Assembly: GCF_020509005.1 (NCBI RefSeq)
Contig: NC_063017.1
Coordinates: 2,790,001-2,854,000, forward strand
DNA from: Fulvia fulva
Taxonomy: Eukaryota; Ascomycota; Dothideomycetes; Mycosphaerellales; Mycosphaerellaceae
Length of the DNA stretch: 64,000 nucleotides
Direction: 5' to 3'
The notes below the pieces were generated by a model. That model did no database searches. It was not told the origin of the DNA and saw only the letters and a program-made list of their open reading frames with translations. Within the stretch, counting starts at the first letter, position 1, and each line of letters starts with the position of its first letter. The translations under genes and the position numbers were made by a program. This document shows positions 1-11,900 of the stretch, piece by piece.

Positions 1-1554
1 CAGACTATCTTCTGGCAGATAAGACCGTACTCGTGCATACGTAATCTTGTTGGCACCTTGGCTTTGGCTCTGCGATTGTTGAGACGCTGCCACTGGCTCG
101 TCATCTGGCTCATCTGCCCCGCTATCCGCCATGTCAACATCGTCAGTACTTGTGTCTTCATCTTTCTCGTCTGACGATTCGTTCTCCGAACTAGGCGCTG
201 AAGCTTTAAGTAGATCGACGAGTCGAGTGCGCCTGTGTCCGACGTCTGAGCTGGATTTTGTCAAGGTGCGCGTGCTTGTGATTGGAGTCGTAGTCTTCTT
301 GGCTCGCACAGTATGTAATCGCAAGTCCTCCATGGGAAGTGCACTTGGCGAGGGTGCCGCGTTCTCATTGGACAACAAATTTGTCCACAGCCGTACTTGC
401 TTTGGTGTCATGCTGCCACTCGCTTTCATCATGGTGTCCGGTGTAGAGGCTTTGCTTGAGCTCGTTGCCTTCTTCGGGGTCGTAGGCCGGCTGGTGGCCA
501 CCGAAGGAGAGCGGCTGGAGGAGGTTCCGCTAGTTTCGCTGTCTGGCGGAAGCATGTTACTGAGACGTGCCGGCGCAGATGTCATTTTGTGAGGAGATGA
601 TCGCGCGTATGCGACCAATTTACCACGGCGATCTTTGCGCTTGATAGCGGAGCTGCTGATAGGACTTGGTCTGGCACGAGCAGCCTCATCTTCGCTAGAG
701 TCTAGCAGGTCGAAGACAATCTGTCCTGGTTTCCGGGTTATTGAAGTCTCGCACGATGGCGTTGGGTCTATCTCAGCCATATCCGTATCCTCGTTCGTAG
801 GCGCATCAGGTTCAGTAGGACGTAGTCTCTTGCGTGGAATGTTACTGGAGTCGCCGGTGTCATTTCCTGGCCTTTTGTAGCTTTCTACTGCAAGCTGAGG
901 TGCGACTTCGCCACTATTGAGCAGCTTCTTGGCTTGGAGCTTCGCGGCAGCCCCTTGTGCAATAGGACTGGATACTCTCCCCGGGCCCGGAGCAGCGTCT
1001 TTAGGTATGGTATGCTTTAGTCGCGCTGGCAGGTCGACGTCTTTTGCCCGCTTCTCTTCCTCTTGCTGTAACGCCTTTGCGATCTCTGCCTGCAGCTGTG
1101 CATCAGGTGACGCCTGGTCAATCTTCCTCCGTCGTGTGGTTGAAGCATCATCTTGCCCAGTGGCTTGTTCTTTGCGCTTCTCCCATGGTGCTAGCTCTGC
1201 CTCCTGTTCTGGAGCCGCACTGATCAGCTTGCGTTTGACGAGATGCTCCGGCGGTGATAATCGCATGACATAAGTCTCAGCCTCGTCATCTGAGGAAGGT
1301 ACATCGAAAGCGTCCTGCTTCTTCGCTCGTTGCTTCGCAGGCTCGGGTGTAGGCGGCGCTGAACCCTGTTTCCGTACTGGCCAGCTCTCTGTTACTGTCG
1401 TGGTCCGCGAAGTGGCAGATTTCTTGACCGGCGTCTCATCCTCACTCAAGCCACCGAAGGAGTCCACGTTCCAGGCATTGGTGTTTCGGGAAGCCTTGCC
1501 ATAGGTTGCTGGCTTACGACGACGCGCTGATGGAAGTGGAGACACCGTCGCCAT
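1..1554 (-). CDS. WAPL-like cohesin-release protein, N-terminal part (runs off left edge)
   Basis: An open minus-strand frame begins at the ATG at 1552-1554 and is still open at base 1, giving about 518 codons. The protein starts MATVSPLPSARRRKPATYGK and is low complexity, rich in Ser, Pro, Thr and Lys/Glu, with acidic patches. Near the window edge it reads KITYARVRSYL. A TYGK-type N-terminus, a Ser/Pro-rich linker with an LWTNLL segment, and a TYAR-x-RS-x-L motif just before a folded C-terminal domain recall fungal Wapl/Rad61 proteins, which release cohesin from chromosomes in the nucleus. The WAPL domain itself would lie outside the window, so the assignment rests on the linker motifs only. 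No intron is needed in the visible part. It is divergent from the UPRT gene across about 550 bp. It could also be another disordered nuclear protein. Confidence 0.6.
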   Translation of the reverse strand, partial: MATVSPLPSARRRKPATYGKASRNTNAWNVDSFGGLSEDETPVKKSATSRTTTVTESWPVRKQGSAPPTPEPAKQRAKKQDAFDVPSSDDEAETYVMRLSPPEHLVKRKLISAAPEQEAELAPWEKRKEQATGQDDASTTRRRKIDQASPDAQLQAEIAKALQQEEEKRAKDVDLPARLKHTIPKDAAPGPGRVSSPIAQGAAAKLQAKKLLNSGEVAPQLAVESYKRPGNDTGDSSNIPRKRLRPTEPDAPTNEDTDMAEIDPTPSCETSITRKPGQIVFDLLDSSEDEAARARPSPISSSAIKRKDRRGKLVAYARSSPHKMTSAPARLSNMLPPDSETSGTSSSRSPSVATSRPTTPKKATSSSKASTPDTMMKASGSMTPKQVRLWTNLLSNENAAPSPSALPMEDLRLHTVRAKKTTTPITSTRTLTKSSSDVGHRRTRLVDLLKASAPSSENESSDEKDEDTSTDDVDMADSGADEPDDEPVAASQQSQSQSQGANKITYARVRSYLPEDSL

Positions 1555-2108
1555 GGTCGTCTTATCATCGGTCGCATGAGGAATGTTATCCCGTCGCAAG
1601 GCTCACGCTCCGACATGCATGGTGTGACAGTTGTAATTCAGCGTTGGTCAGGTCCGGCGCAAACAGAGTACAACGATGGCTTCGCAGTGAATCGCCACGC
1701 GCTCAAGATGACCAGCGGTGCCCGTGATAGCTCAGCTGAGCGCGTGATTATCGTCCGGCCCGCGCACGAGGTCCTGTATACGTAGGTGAATGGACGGTAA
1801 GGTGAGGTGAGATGTGACAGAGAGGGAGACCCTTTAGCCGGACGTCTTCCGATAGACAGGGTTGCAAGGATAAGGGCGGCGCCCGCCGAAGCGCAAACCT
1901 TGTGTGGGCCTGGCCGATGCAGGTTCGATAGGCACGCGACACTTCACCTTGATATCTATTTCCACTATGTAGCAAGTAGCCATTGAAGAGCCCTCCAGCG
2001 GCTTCACCTTACCCCGTCACAACTTCTCAAGCACTCGCGTCTGCAGCTCAAGCAAAGTCTGACATACCAGAAAACTCTCCTCGACAGCCATTGGAAAGCC
2101 CAGCCAGC
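1555..2108. other. Divergent intergenic region between WAPL-like gene and UPRT
   Basis: About 550 bp separate the two divergent start codons. The UPRT frame is open leftward of its first ATG to about 1983, but only a TTG is available there, so this stretch is most likely 5' untranslated sequence and shared promoter. I see no repeat or RNA gene in it. Confidence 0.5.
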
Positions 2109-2919
<811 letters not shown>

Positions 2920-3430
2920 ATTTGGGAGCCCAGTCGAGATCTGAGGTGTTCAGGGTATCAGACGAGATGCCTCGACAACAACGTAAAGGCCATCTATTGA
3001 AAGGGATACTACCTTTTCCGTCCTGCATAGAACATGCCTCGAATTCCGAAGGTCATTGAGAACGAAGCTCAGTGAGATCAGGGAATGTAGTAAAGAATTA
3101 AAACAACTATCTGGTGTGCTAATCTACATTACCGCGCGCTGCGGAATGGATCAAGCTCGCTGCCATGCATAAGTTAGAGAAAAGCTGCTTTTGCGCCTGC
3201 AGTACATGAGTCGCTGCAGGCGCTAGACGGCAATTCACAAGCGCCTTAGCGCTAGTCGATGGCGTACATCGTTTCCCCTCCCATGACCTGCGGTAGTAAG
3301 TCCTGTCACTGTAGGGTCCGATTCTCGTACAAGTTCCGTTTGCGTGTTTGTGTGCACTCTGTGCACGTCTCGCCATTGGTATGTCTTACCGACGCGCACT
3401 ATCATGTATGTTCCAAATTCCAACAGGCCT
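2920..3430. other. Intergenic, no gene seen
   Basis: This lies between the UPRT stop and the 3' end of the convergent minus-strand gene. Short frames here lack ATG starts or family resemblance, and I find no RNA gene or mobile element. Confidence 0.4.
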
Positions 3431-3610
3431 CTACTCCTTTGCCAGCAGCTTCAGCCCCCAAGTCGTATCAGAATCCGGACTCTTCCTCTTTTTCAATGGT
3501 GAGCTCGTTGCCGATCTGGTGCTATGTGGATTGCTTGAGCTTATGGCAACTTCTTGCGCGACTGGCTGTCTTCGTCGTGGTTTGAGTGATGTGGATGTAT
3601 GCTCAGATAC
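3431..3610 (-). other. In-frame extension beyond TAG carrying a further repeat copy
   Basis: Directly after the TAG at 3611-3613 the same frame is open for 59 codons to TAG 3431-3433. It encodes PRRRQPVAQEV, SNPHSTRSATSSPL and KKRKSPDSD, a diverged copy of the upstream repeat. The gene therefore once ended here, or the upstream stop is a nonsense allele (CAG to TAG would be enough) or is read through. Confidence 0.6.
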
Positions 3611-3860
3611 CTAGTCTGTGCTGGCCGCTGTGCTCGGGCAAGATGTGCCAGAATCAGCCCTCTTTCTCTTCGTCAACGGCGAGGTGTTGTGTGGATTGCT
3701 TGGGTTTACGACAACATCTTGCGCGACTGGCTGTCTTCGTCGCGCAGTCAATGGCGAGCTCGTCGCCGATCTGGTGTTGTGTGGATTGCTTGGATTTGCG
3801 ACAACATCTTGCGCGACCGGCTGTCTTCGTCGTGGAGTCAGTGGTGTGGGAGGAGGCTTG
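3470..3860. repeat. Tandem coding repeat, three copies
   Basis: On the plus strand the block GTGTTGTGTGGATTGCTTGG followed by a CAACATCTTGCGCGACTGG-like segment and GGCTGTCTTCGTCG occurs near 3690-3755 and 3773-3838. A more diverged copy lies near 3520-3580. The two left-most copies in coding order are almost identical, which points to a recent duplication inside the minus-strand gene. Confidence 0.75.
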
Positions 3861-4468
3861 GGAAATTGATCTGTGCTGGCCGTCGCTTTCGCCGTTGGCT
3901 TTCTAGTCCGCTTCAGCGGCGATGACGATGCGCTCGAAGGTACGTATGCATCCTCTCCGACCATCCGTGACCAAGCTGCAGGGTCGAGTTGCTTGTGGCG
4001 AGGTGGCGTAGCACCAGGCCATTGATCCAGATAATATCCCGCGACTTTTGGTTCGACCCACGGCCCGCTGTCGCGATGTAGTGTAGCGTATGGTGTTGTC
4101 GGGAAAGGCACGGTCTTCTGCTCGTTATCGTCGCTCGTCGCAAGGTCATCGGGCAGAAGCTGCCTGCCATAAAGACTGTCCTCTCTGAACGCATGGTCAT
4201 CGAGCTCGAAACCCTCGTCATTACTCCATTGCATCTCTCTAGCGATGTTGGCCTGTTCTTCTCTGATTTCCGCTTTCTTGGCATCGGAGCGAACTTCGAG
4301 GGGGTCGATATCTGGCGCAAGCAGGTGCTCGGGCGCGCCTTGGCTGTTGATGTTATCGGAAAGTCCATGAGTTCGCGCTATGTAATCTAACAGCATCTCC
4401 GACATGCTCTTTCGCTTCTCTTCTTGTTGTCGAGCATGCGTGCCATGCTCGACCACTCGAGGTGCCAT
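3611..4468 (-). CDS. Hypothetical protein with RRRQPVAQDV tandem repeats
   Basis: A minus-strand frame from ATG 4468 (MAPRVVEHGTHARQQEEKRK) to TAG 3611-3613, 285 aa. I do not recognise the family. The first half is charged and helix-prone, with EMLLDYIARTHGL and an acidic EEQANIAREMQWSNDEG stretch. The C-terminal third carries direct repeats of SPLTxRRRQPVAQDVV and NPSNPHNT, basic and nuclear-looking. The start is uncertain: the frame stays open upstream, and an ATG at 4782 could be joined through a 44-bp intron (4560-4603, donor GTGAGT, acceptor CATAG). A 42-bp intron is used elsewhere in this window, so that model is possible and would add an N-terminal segment. In the same frame beyond the TAG, a further repeat copy continues to a second stop at 3431-3433. 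Confidence 0.6.
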   Translation of the reverse strand: MAPRVVEHGTHARQQEEKRKSMSEMLLDYIARTHGLSDNINSQGAPEHLLAPDIDPLEVRSDAKKAEIREEQANIAREMQWSNDEGFELDDHAFREDSLYGRQLLPDDLATSDDNEQKTVPFPTTPYATLHRDSGPWVEPKVAGYYLDQWPGATPPRHKQLDPAAWSRMVGEDAYVPSSASSSPLKRTRKPTAKATASTDQFPKPPPTPLTPRRRQPVAQDVVANPSNPHNTRSATSSPLTARRRQPVAQDVVVNPSNPHNTSPLTKRKRADSGTSCPSTAASTD

Positions 4469-4782
4469 GCTTTGGCTCGTCAAGGACCAGAGTGGCCGGA
4501 GAGGGCTGCTGAAGACTGCGGTGAATGTATCGAAGAAATGTGTTCGTGAAGAAGATGTTCTATGTTGAGCGGACAAACATACTTGCGAAAAAAATTGACT
4601 CACCTCTTGAAATGCCTCTCCCAATGCCGTGAGGGCAACTGGTGCTGACTAGCTGCGCAAGTAGGAAAGGGAAGCAACGAATGGCCTTTAGAGCTGTCGC
4701 AATAGGTCGCAGAAGGATCAAACAGATCTACCGCTTCGCGATCCACCTTCCGCACGAGATCAAAACGTGCCACGAAGTGCAT

Positions 4783-5753
4783 GTAGCGTCTCGCCGCTAC
4801 CTGCTATCACGACATGTAATCGTCTACATGTATGAGCTTCCATTGACTGCTCGATGCAGCAGGAGCTGCATGTGCTCTGAAAGTGTTAGCAGCCGCTCCA
4901 GGGGGCCGAATAAAAGCGGCAGCTGCCGCTTCGCCGAACGATGGCCATGGTAATTTGACTGACGACTTCAAAGACTTGCGCCTCTAAAGATCAGGTCCAA
5001 GCAACGCGCTTCAGGCTCTTGACTCTACCAGCGATTCTTGCGCCATGTCAATTCCATCGTCACGCTCGGTACCCAGACCGCACTATTGTCTTTCTTTCTG
5101 CTTGTCGGGGTTCGCGCAGTCATGGCTTCGATCAGTCGCCTGCAACTTTGCGACGACAATACTGTGCTGAGAGCAAGATGGGCTCAGGTGACAGGCGGTC
5201 TGTTAGTGCTGACGACTGGTCCGAAGGCTCTACGCGATATGGCGCCGCAGAGCGTTGCTGTCATCTGTGAGGCCCTGATTCTTGACAGAAGCTGTGAGTG
5301 TCTTTGGGGCTGTCGCGCTGCCATGCGGGATACGCGGTGCGAGGAGTGACAGCAGTAGGCGCGACGCAGGATATCGACGCTTTCAATATCGATCATCGTT
5401 GCAATCGCATGCAGGCTCATATGATGAGATCGGGTTTACATCCCGATGTTGCCACGAGGACGCTCCTCGGTACGGGCTATTGCGCTGTGCCCATGATCAG
5501 TTGCTGCTGCTGCGCCGGATTGACAAGACAGCACCGCAGCTAGATGAAGACACTGAGTGTATGATGATGAGAGTAGCTCAACAGAAGAGGACACTAAGGT
5601 TCGGAGAGAGGTGCATGTGGTTGGCATGTTGCGGCGAGATCGGGAATGCTCTCATTGGACATCTTCACCGTGTCTGACATGTTTTAGGCCATCCTTGCAG
5701 CTACCCATTCTACACTCAAGCGGTAAAGTGTGCTGGGTGGTCTGAGGAAAACA
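4783..5753. other. Intergenic, no gene seen
   Basis: About 970 bp between the repeat-protein gene and the HSP60 promoter. Frames on both strands are short and without family resemblance. I see no RNA gene, repeat or transposon remnant. Confidence 0.4.
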
Positions 5754-5768
5754 CGAATGGAATCTTCT
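5754..5768 (+). promoter_or_regulatory. Heat-shock-element-like site upstream of HSP60
   Basis: Three contiguous 5-bp units read cGAAt, gGAAt, cTTCt. The last two form the inverted nGAAnnTTCn pair recognised by heat shock factor. The site lies about 140 bp before the HSP60 ATG, as expected for a chaperonin gene controlled by Hsf1. Use by Hsf1 is inferred from the motif and the gene it precedes. Confidence 0.5.
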
Positions 5769-5909
5769 ACGGCGATTGCTATCCACGAGCTCTCCTTCCC
5801 AAACACCATCCTCCATTCCTCTCCATCACACTACATTCTCCTCATTGCCATCGGGAGTCCCGGCGCTGATACCCCTTGTTTCTGATTGGCATCTGGCTGT
5901 GTTGTAAGG

Positions 5910-7722
5910 ATGCAGCGTGCTATCACATCTTCCTCCCGAGCAGCAGCTCGCTCGTCTTCGAGAATCACACCCGGCACTCTCGCCCAGCGAAGATTTGCAC
6001 ACAAGGAGCTCAAGTTTGGCGTTGAGGGCCGAGCATCGCTGCTCAATGGCGTGGACACTCTCGCAAAGGCTGTCGCGACAACACTTGGTCCCAAGGGCCG
6101 AAACGTCCTGATCGAGTCCAGCTACGGCTCGCCCAAGATCACAAAGGGTATGCATCGATCCATCTTCATCAACACGCATACTATGCATTGGCTGACAACG
6201 ACACGCAGATGGTGTGACTGTCGCCAAGGCCATCACGCTCAAGGACAAGTTCGAGAACCTCGGCGCTCGATTACTGCAGGATGTCGCCAGCAAGACGAAC
6301 GAAGTTGCTGGTGACGGGACCACCACCGCCACTGTCCTCGCCAACGCCATCTTCTCCGAGACCGTCAAGAACGTCGCTGCCGGCTGCAACCCAATGGACC
6401 TCCGTCGCGGCACCCAGGCTGCCGTCGAGGCCGTTGTCGAATACCTCCGAGCGAACAAGCGCGATGTCACCACTTCCGCCGAGATCAAGCAGGTAGCCAC
6501 CATCTCCGCCAACGGTGACGAGCACATTGGTACACTTCTCGCGAACGCCATGGAGAAGGTCGGCAAAGAGGGTGTCATTACTGTTAAGGAGGGCAAGACC
6601 ACACAGGACGAGCTCGAGGTTACCGAGGGCATGAAGTTCGACCGTGGTTTCATCTCGCCATACTTCATCACCGACACCAAGTCGCAGAAGGTCGAGTTCG
6701 AGAAGCCACTCATCCTGCTCTCCGAGAAGAAGATCTCTGCCGTCCAGGACATCGTGCCAGCTCTTGAGGCATCCCAGCAGCTCCGCCGCCCACTTGTCAT
6801 CATTGCTGAGGACATCGACGGTGAGGCTCTGGCTGTCTGCATTCTCAACAAGCTCCGTGGTCAACTGCAAGTCGCTGCTGTCAAGGCACCAGGCTTCGGT
6901 GACAACCGCAAGAGCATCCTTGGCGACATTGCTGTCCTCACCAACGGCACTGTCTTCACTGATGAGCTTGACATCAAGCTCGAGAAGGCTACCCCAGAGA
7001 TGCTCGGCTCAACTGGCTCCATCACCATAACCAAGGAGGACACTGTCATCCTGAATGGCGAGGGTACCAAAGATTCTGTCACTCAGCGCTGCGAGCAGAT
7101 CCGCGGTGTCATGGCAGACCCAACCACTAGCGACTACGAGAAGGAGAAGCTCCAGGAGCGTCTTGCCAAGCTTTCGGGTGGTGTCGCCGTCATCAAGGTC
7201 GGTGGTGCATCCGAGGTTGAGGTCGGCGAGAAGAAGGACCGCATGGTCGACGCTCTCAACGCTACCCGTGCTGCCGTTGAGGAGGGTATTCTCCCAGGTG
7301 GTGGCACTGCTCTCCTCAAGGCCGCTGCGAACGCGCTTAGCAGCGTGAAGCCATCGAACTTCGACCAGCAGCTCGGTGTGTCAATTGTGAAGAATGCCAT
7401 CACCAAGCCTGCACGAACGATTGTTGAAAACGCCGGCACTGAGGGCTCTGTCGTTGTTGGCAAGCTCATGGACGAGTTTGGCAAGGACTTCAACAAGGGC
7501 TTCGACAGCGCCAAGGGCGAGTACACTGACATGATCGCCGCCGGTATCCTGGATCCATTCAAGGTTGTTCGCACTGGTCTCACTGATGCATCTGGTGTTG
7601 CATCGCTTCTCGGTACCACAGAGGTCGCGATTGTCGAGGCACCAGAAGAGAAGGCCGGCGGCCCACCAGGCGGCATGGGCGGTATGGGTGGAATGGGAGG
7701 TATGGGCGGCATGGGCTTCTAA
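5910..7722 (+). CDS. HSP60: Mitochondrial chaperonin Hsp60 (GroEL family)
   Basis: Matrix chaperonin that folds imported proteins with its Hsp10 lid. Exons are 5910-6147 and 6209-7722; the 61-bp intron (donor GTATGC, branch GCTGAC, acceptor CGCAG) splits an Asp codon in [13 protein letters not shown]. The product is 583 aa. The N-terminus [18 protein letters not shown] is an Arg/Ser-rich, acid-free mitochondrial presequence, with likely cleavage near [11 protein letters not shown]. Group I signatures are present: TLGPKGRNV, the ATP-binding [23 protein letters not shown], and a C-terminal tail of GGM repeats ending in GF. The start was chosen at the only in-frame ATG giving a presequence. A heat-shock-like element lies upstream. 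The gene is intact. Confidence 0.98.
6148..6208 (+). other. Spliceosomal intron in HSP60
   Basis: GTATGC donor, GCTGACAAC branch region and ACGCAG acceptor. Removal joins KITK to DGVTVAKAI in frame. Confidence 0.95.
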
Positions 7723-8242
7723 GCTCGCCACCATGACCGACCGGTTTCAGACCTTACCAACGACACGATGAGTGTGTGATATGATACCCACGCCCCTGCC
7801 ATGAGATGATCTGGCTCCGGATTTGTACAAACTACTATACTAAACTTCGTGCTTGTCATTTTCTTGCACTTGCACAGACAAAAGCGAACTGTATCTCCGC
7901 TCTAGATGGACAGCATGAGGTGGCGTAATGGCATGGCGATCGAACATCGAACAAAGGTGGATGGCTGTGGCATTGAGAGCTGTGAGGCTCTATATGCTGG
8001 TATAACATAGTGTTTTGATAGCGTTGAAAGGAAGCGATTTTGTACAGCTGTTCTCCATTTACGCGCATTCACGAGGAGAGAATCACATGCGCGCAACATG
8101 GAAAATTTACTCAACGGCCTACTTGACCACACATTGTACCTCTTACTACCAAGGTCAACTGAACAAACCGCAACAAGAACACTGACACCACCATCACCAC
8201 CACCACCACCAACAACAACAACATCACACAAACACAACAACC
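7723..8242. other. Intergenic with CAC/CAA-rich leader
   Basis: HSP60 3' flank and the 5' flank of the following gene. At about 8186-8240 lies a purine-poor stretch of CAC and CAA triplets immediately before the ATG at 8243, typical of an A/C-rich fungal 5' leader. No gene is seen. Confidence 0.5.
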
Positions 8243-8689
8243 ATGTCCCCATCGCCATCCACAACATCCGCATCCATACCACCCTCCATCGCCCTCCTAG
8301 CAGCCTTCAGCATCCTCCTCCTGACCTACACAACCATCTCCTTCACCCTCAACTTCGCATACAACATCCTCCGACTCACCAGAGGCTGTAGAGAACGCTC
8401 CGACCGAGTTGCGATACCGATTTCCTCACTCGTGTTCTCACTCTTGTGGACAGTCGTGTGTTATATCAACGTGCGGGAAATCTCGGAGTTATGGACAAAG
8501 TCGGTGCTGCCGCTGAAGGTCGATGGGGTTGTGTTGACGTTGGGTGTGGTGGTGTTGGTTGGGTTGAGGAAGTTTTGGAAGGGATATGAGGGGGAGGGAT
8601 ATGAGGGGGAGGGGCAAAGGAGGGGGGAGGTGTTGTGGAGAGGGGGGCTAAAGGTGGAGAGGGTGCAGGATCATGAGAAGGGGTTCTAG
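8243..8689 (+). CDS. Small membrane protein, hypothetical
   Basis: A 148-aa frame from ATG 8243. Three hydrophobic segments are evident: about residues 14-38 (IALLAAFSILLLTYTTISF), 60-78 (ISSLVFSLLWTVVCYINVR) and 93-108 (VVLTLGVVVLVGL). A hydrophilic Gly/Glu tail follows, in which KGYEGEGYEGEGQRRGE repeats itself. I recognise no family. Codon use changes from C-rich to very G-rich in the last 120 bp, where GGGGAGGGATATGA-type repeats occur. Start context (ACAACCATGTC) is good. It is likely a three-span endomembrane protein; function unknown. Confidence 0.55.
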   Translation: MSPSPSTTSASIPPSIALLAAFSILLLTYTTISFTLNFAYNILRLTRGCRERSDRVAIPISSLVFSLLWTVVCYINVREISELWTKSVLPLKVDGVVLTLGVVVLVGLRKFWKGYEGEGYEGEGQRRGEVLWRGGLKVERVQDHEKGF

Positions 8690-8944
8690 GGCGTTAGAGG
8701 AGGGTGAGAGGTGGGGAGGTGCTCCAGGGAAGGCATACTTGCTGACTGTGAGGACGTTCGCAGTTCGCTTAGCGATCTTGATGAGCCAGCAGAGACGGAG
8801 GAGCGGCGACTGGAATTGCTGCAATATTTTCTTTGAGTATACGCATGTGCTATGTATGCTAGTGTCCTCAAGGCACCTCGCGAATCCGTGACTACTCTGA
8901 TCCAATATTCTCTGCAACAATAATGCTACCCAATGATTCCGGAG

Positions 8945-11900
8945 TTACAGCTCGTACCCATTTGATGAAACACTCTCCGGTCTGTATCTGTTCAAGTACA
9001 GCTGTGACGTAGCTGTACGAGAGACTTGGCTCCGTGTCTGGAACTCTTGTCCTTCAGCGTCGTGAGATGCTGTGCCGTTATATTCGGAAACTTCGCTCCG
9101 GACGTTTCTTCCCTCTTCCATGACTTGCCACTCCTGCTCTTGCACGCTTGAGTCATGTCTGGACTCACGACCAGAGGTGCGCCTGGAGTGTCGGCCTGAA
9201 GTATTGTCATCCGAGTTGGTCCGATTTGAGCTGTGCCGGTCTGAGCTGCGCCGGTATGAGCTATGCCTGGACGTGTGATCGGACTCATGCCTAGAGCTGC
9301 GGTGGGAATGCTGGTGAGAACTGTGTCGTTCGGTGGGTTGTCTGGAGTCGTCACCTCCGGAGCTGCGATGGGATTGCCGGTGCGAGCTGTGTCGTTCGGT
9401 GGATTGTCTGGAGTCGTCACCTCCGGAGCTGCGATGGGATTGCCGGTGCGAGCTGTGTCGTTCGGTGGATTGTCTAGAGTCGTTAGGTCTGGAGCTGCGG
9501 TGAGAGTTGTGACGTGAGCTATGGGTTCCTTCAGAGCAATCGTGAGCTTGCTTCGAGCCGGAGTGATCTTGAGACCACGAAGTCAGAGTCCTGATGCGGC
9601 TGAGAAGGCTTTGTCGTTTGCTGGATGCATGGCTCTCATTAACGCTGCGATCATCTTTCAGCATATAGCTTGTGGTGGTTCGCGGTCGTTCATCCGAGAA
9701 GAGAGCCTCGCTGCTACGCTCGCTGGTAACAGTCGGGGCGTGATAGTTGTTACCAAGGCCGCTGCGACCTGAGCCAGATCTGTGTGACCGAGATCGATCC
9801 AACGTGGAGTTCCTCGAGCTCTCATGCTCGAATCTTTGCCCATCAGAAGATTGTGCTCCCCAGCCAGCGAACTTGTATCGATTGTGGTGGCGTCTCGCCC
9901 TCCTGGTCTGATCACTTTCAGTCTGAGAAATGTTTCGGTGCGATCTCATACCACGTTCCTGCAATGCCTGCCATTCCTCGTAGGACATGGTTGCGCCTTG
10001 TGGGTACGCTTCTTCCGGGAGAACAATTTTAGACTGTGGTGGTGACGCTATCTCTGAGGGCTCTTGGCTGAGCGGGTGCGGCGAAATCCACCCTTTACCC
10101 GCGAAGATAGTTGGATGCTCCCGAGGGTCATGAGGTTGCGAGCTGTGCGATATCGCTTGCTCAGTCCCAGTGCCAGACCAAACCTTCTCGCCCACTTCTA
10201 CTTGGGGTTCGTCGTAATCATAGATCGGCTCTGATGGCGAACGGCGGCCCGGAGCAGCAGAGTACCTCAAAGAGCCTCTTTCTTCTGACCTAACTGCAGA
10301 TCGCTGTCTCGACTGATACTCATCCTCCCACCCATATCCAGAGCTTACAGATGCCTGCTTCGACTCTGTGTTCGGTGTTGTGTTCCTCCCTTCGACATTT
10401 CCCGACTTATGGCTTTCAATTGCCCAGTCATGAACAGATGGCTGGGTGGAGGCTGCTGATCGTGACTGATCGTCGCGACCACTTTCATGAGCATCGCGAG
10501 TACTGTGTAAGCTGTTCTGCTTTGTTGCAAAGAATGAACGACTGTGAGAGTGTCTGCTCGCCGTTCTTGTTCGGACCTCACTCTCGCCAGCCTGACCGCT
10601 TCGATAGCTACGTTTCGTTCGTACACGAGACTGCGAACGGCTTCGAGGAATGAAGGATCGGCCGACCTCTGGAGTCGCCTGGTACCATCCACTGCCAATG
10701 TCTACCATCTCATGTGCTGACGCTGAACGAGATGCATGATGTGCCTGTTCATAATCGGGTGTCTGATTGGCATGTGATCGACCAGATCTTCTGCTGCTCT
10801 CCTCTTCGTGCCTTGAAGGCTTGCCTGAGCTCGCCTCAGCATACGTTTTCCTCGAAGAATTTTGTGCCGAAGCAGCTTTGGTTGATTCAAGCTCTTGCAA
10901 GATCGGAATATTGAAAAGGTTCTTTGCTGCAATTTGGTTTGACCGGGACCTGCCAAGTGTCTCCTCTCCCCAGGCAAGTGCGACCGCCTTGCCGCCGTGG
11001 ATGGAGACCAGGCGTGAGCGTATGCTGAATCTGGCTCCTTCAGCGGGAAGATCGGCATTTGACTCATTCCAATCTGTCGCGGCGCCTTCGAGGCTGCGGA
11101 TTGACGGTGCGGGATTCGCGTCGCTAGATTCTTGTCCCCAGCCGCCTCGTGCTTCTGACCGATATGCATATTCTACAGACTGGGCCACCTCTTCCCAGTC
11201 TCGCACATCGAGGTCTACAGCCTTCACTGGTGTATGTGACTGGTTTCCTTCGGAGTGCCCTGCCACGGAAGAGGGAGACTGTGATACCTTGGCCGAATTG
11301 GTTGGTGGAACGTCGGGAATACCGCCATCTTTGGCACTTGATCCGGTCTTCGAAGTCCTCGATCCAATTCGTGGCGAAGGTTCTCCAGCCCACCCTTGTC
11401 CAACTTCCTGGAAGCTGATCACAGAATCGGCCTTCGCCGACTGGACCTTGAAGGGAGTTGCCCTGGTGGAGGGCGGGTGCAGGGCAGGGCTAGGGCTTGA
11501 TCTTGACGGCTTGCTCCTGGACGATGTCGTCTTTTGGCTCCTCGAGTCTACTGCTCGCCGTCGATCACGTCGCCTCGAGTGAGAGGACCGTAGTGGCTCG
11601 TCGAAAGCGGCCACGATGTTGGCACTCGAAGCCTTTACGGATCTGCGCGACGTTTCGATGTTCTCCGAGATCACGACTGGCTCATCCTGCTCGTCCGCGA
11701 GTGAGCCAGCCATCAGAACCTCCGATACATCCTCAACGGTCGCTGCATGCTTGCCTGCATTATTCTGATTCTTGCCTTTCTTCTTGCCTCTTTTCTTTGG
11801 CTCCTTGTGGCCTTGATCAGTCTCTTCTTGTTCTGCGACCGGCTCCTGGCCCTGCTCATCGATTGCAAACGTAGCGCCTTCCTCCGCGATCACTCCAAGG

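Noticed and set aside
4600..4782. Possible extra 5' exon of the repeat-protein gene (ATG 4782, 44-bp intron 4560-4603)
   Set aside because: Phases agree and a 42-bp intron exists elsewhere, but the encoded segment is not protein-like enough to prefer over the internal ATG at 4468; recorded as an alternative only.
5826..6870. Long minus-strand frames (up to 341 codons) opposite HSP60
   Set aside because: They lie antisense to a strongly conserved, codon-biased gene and have no family features; they are a by-product of its codon use.
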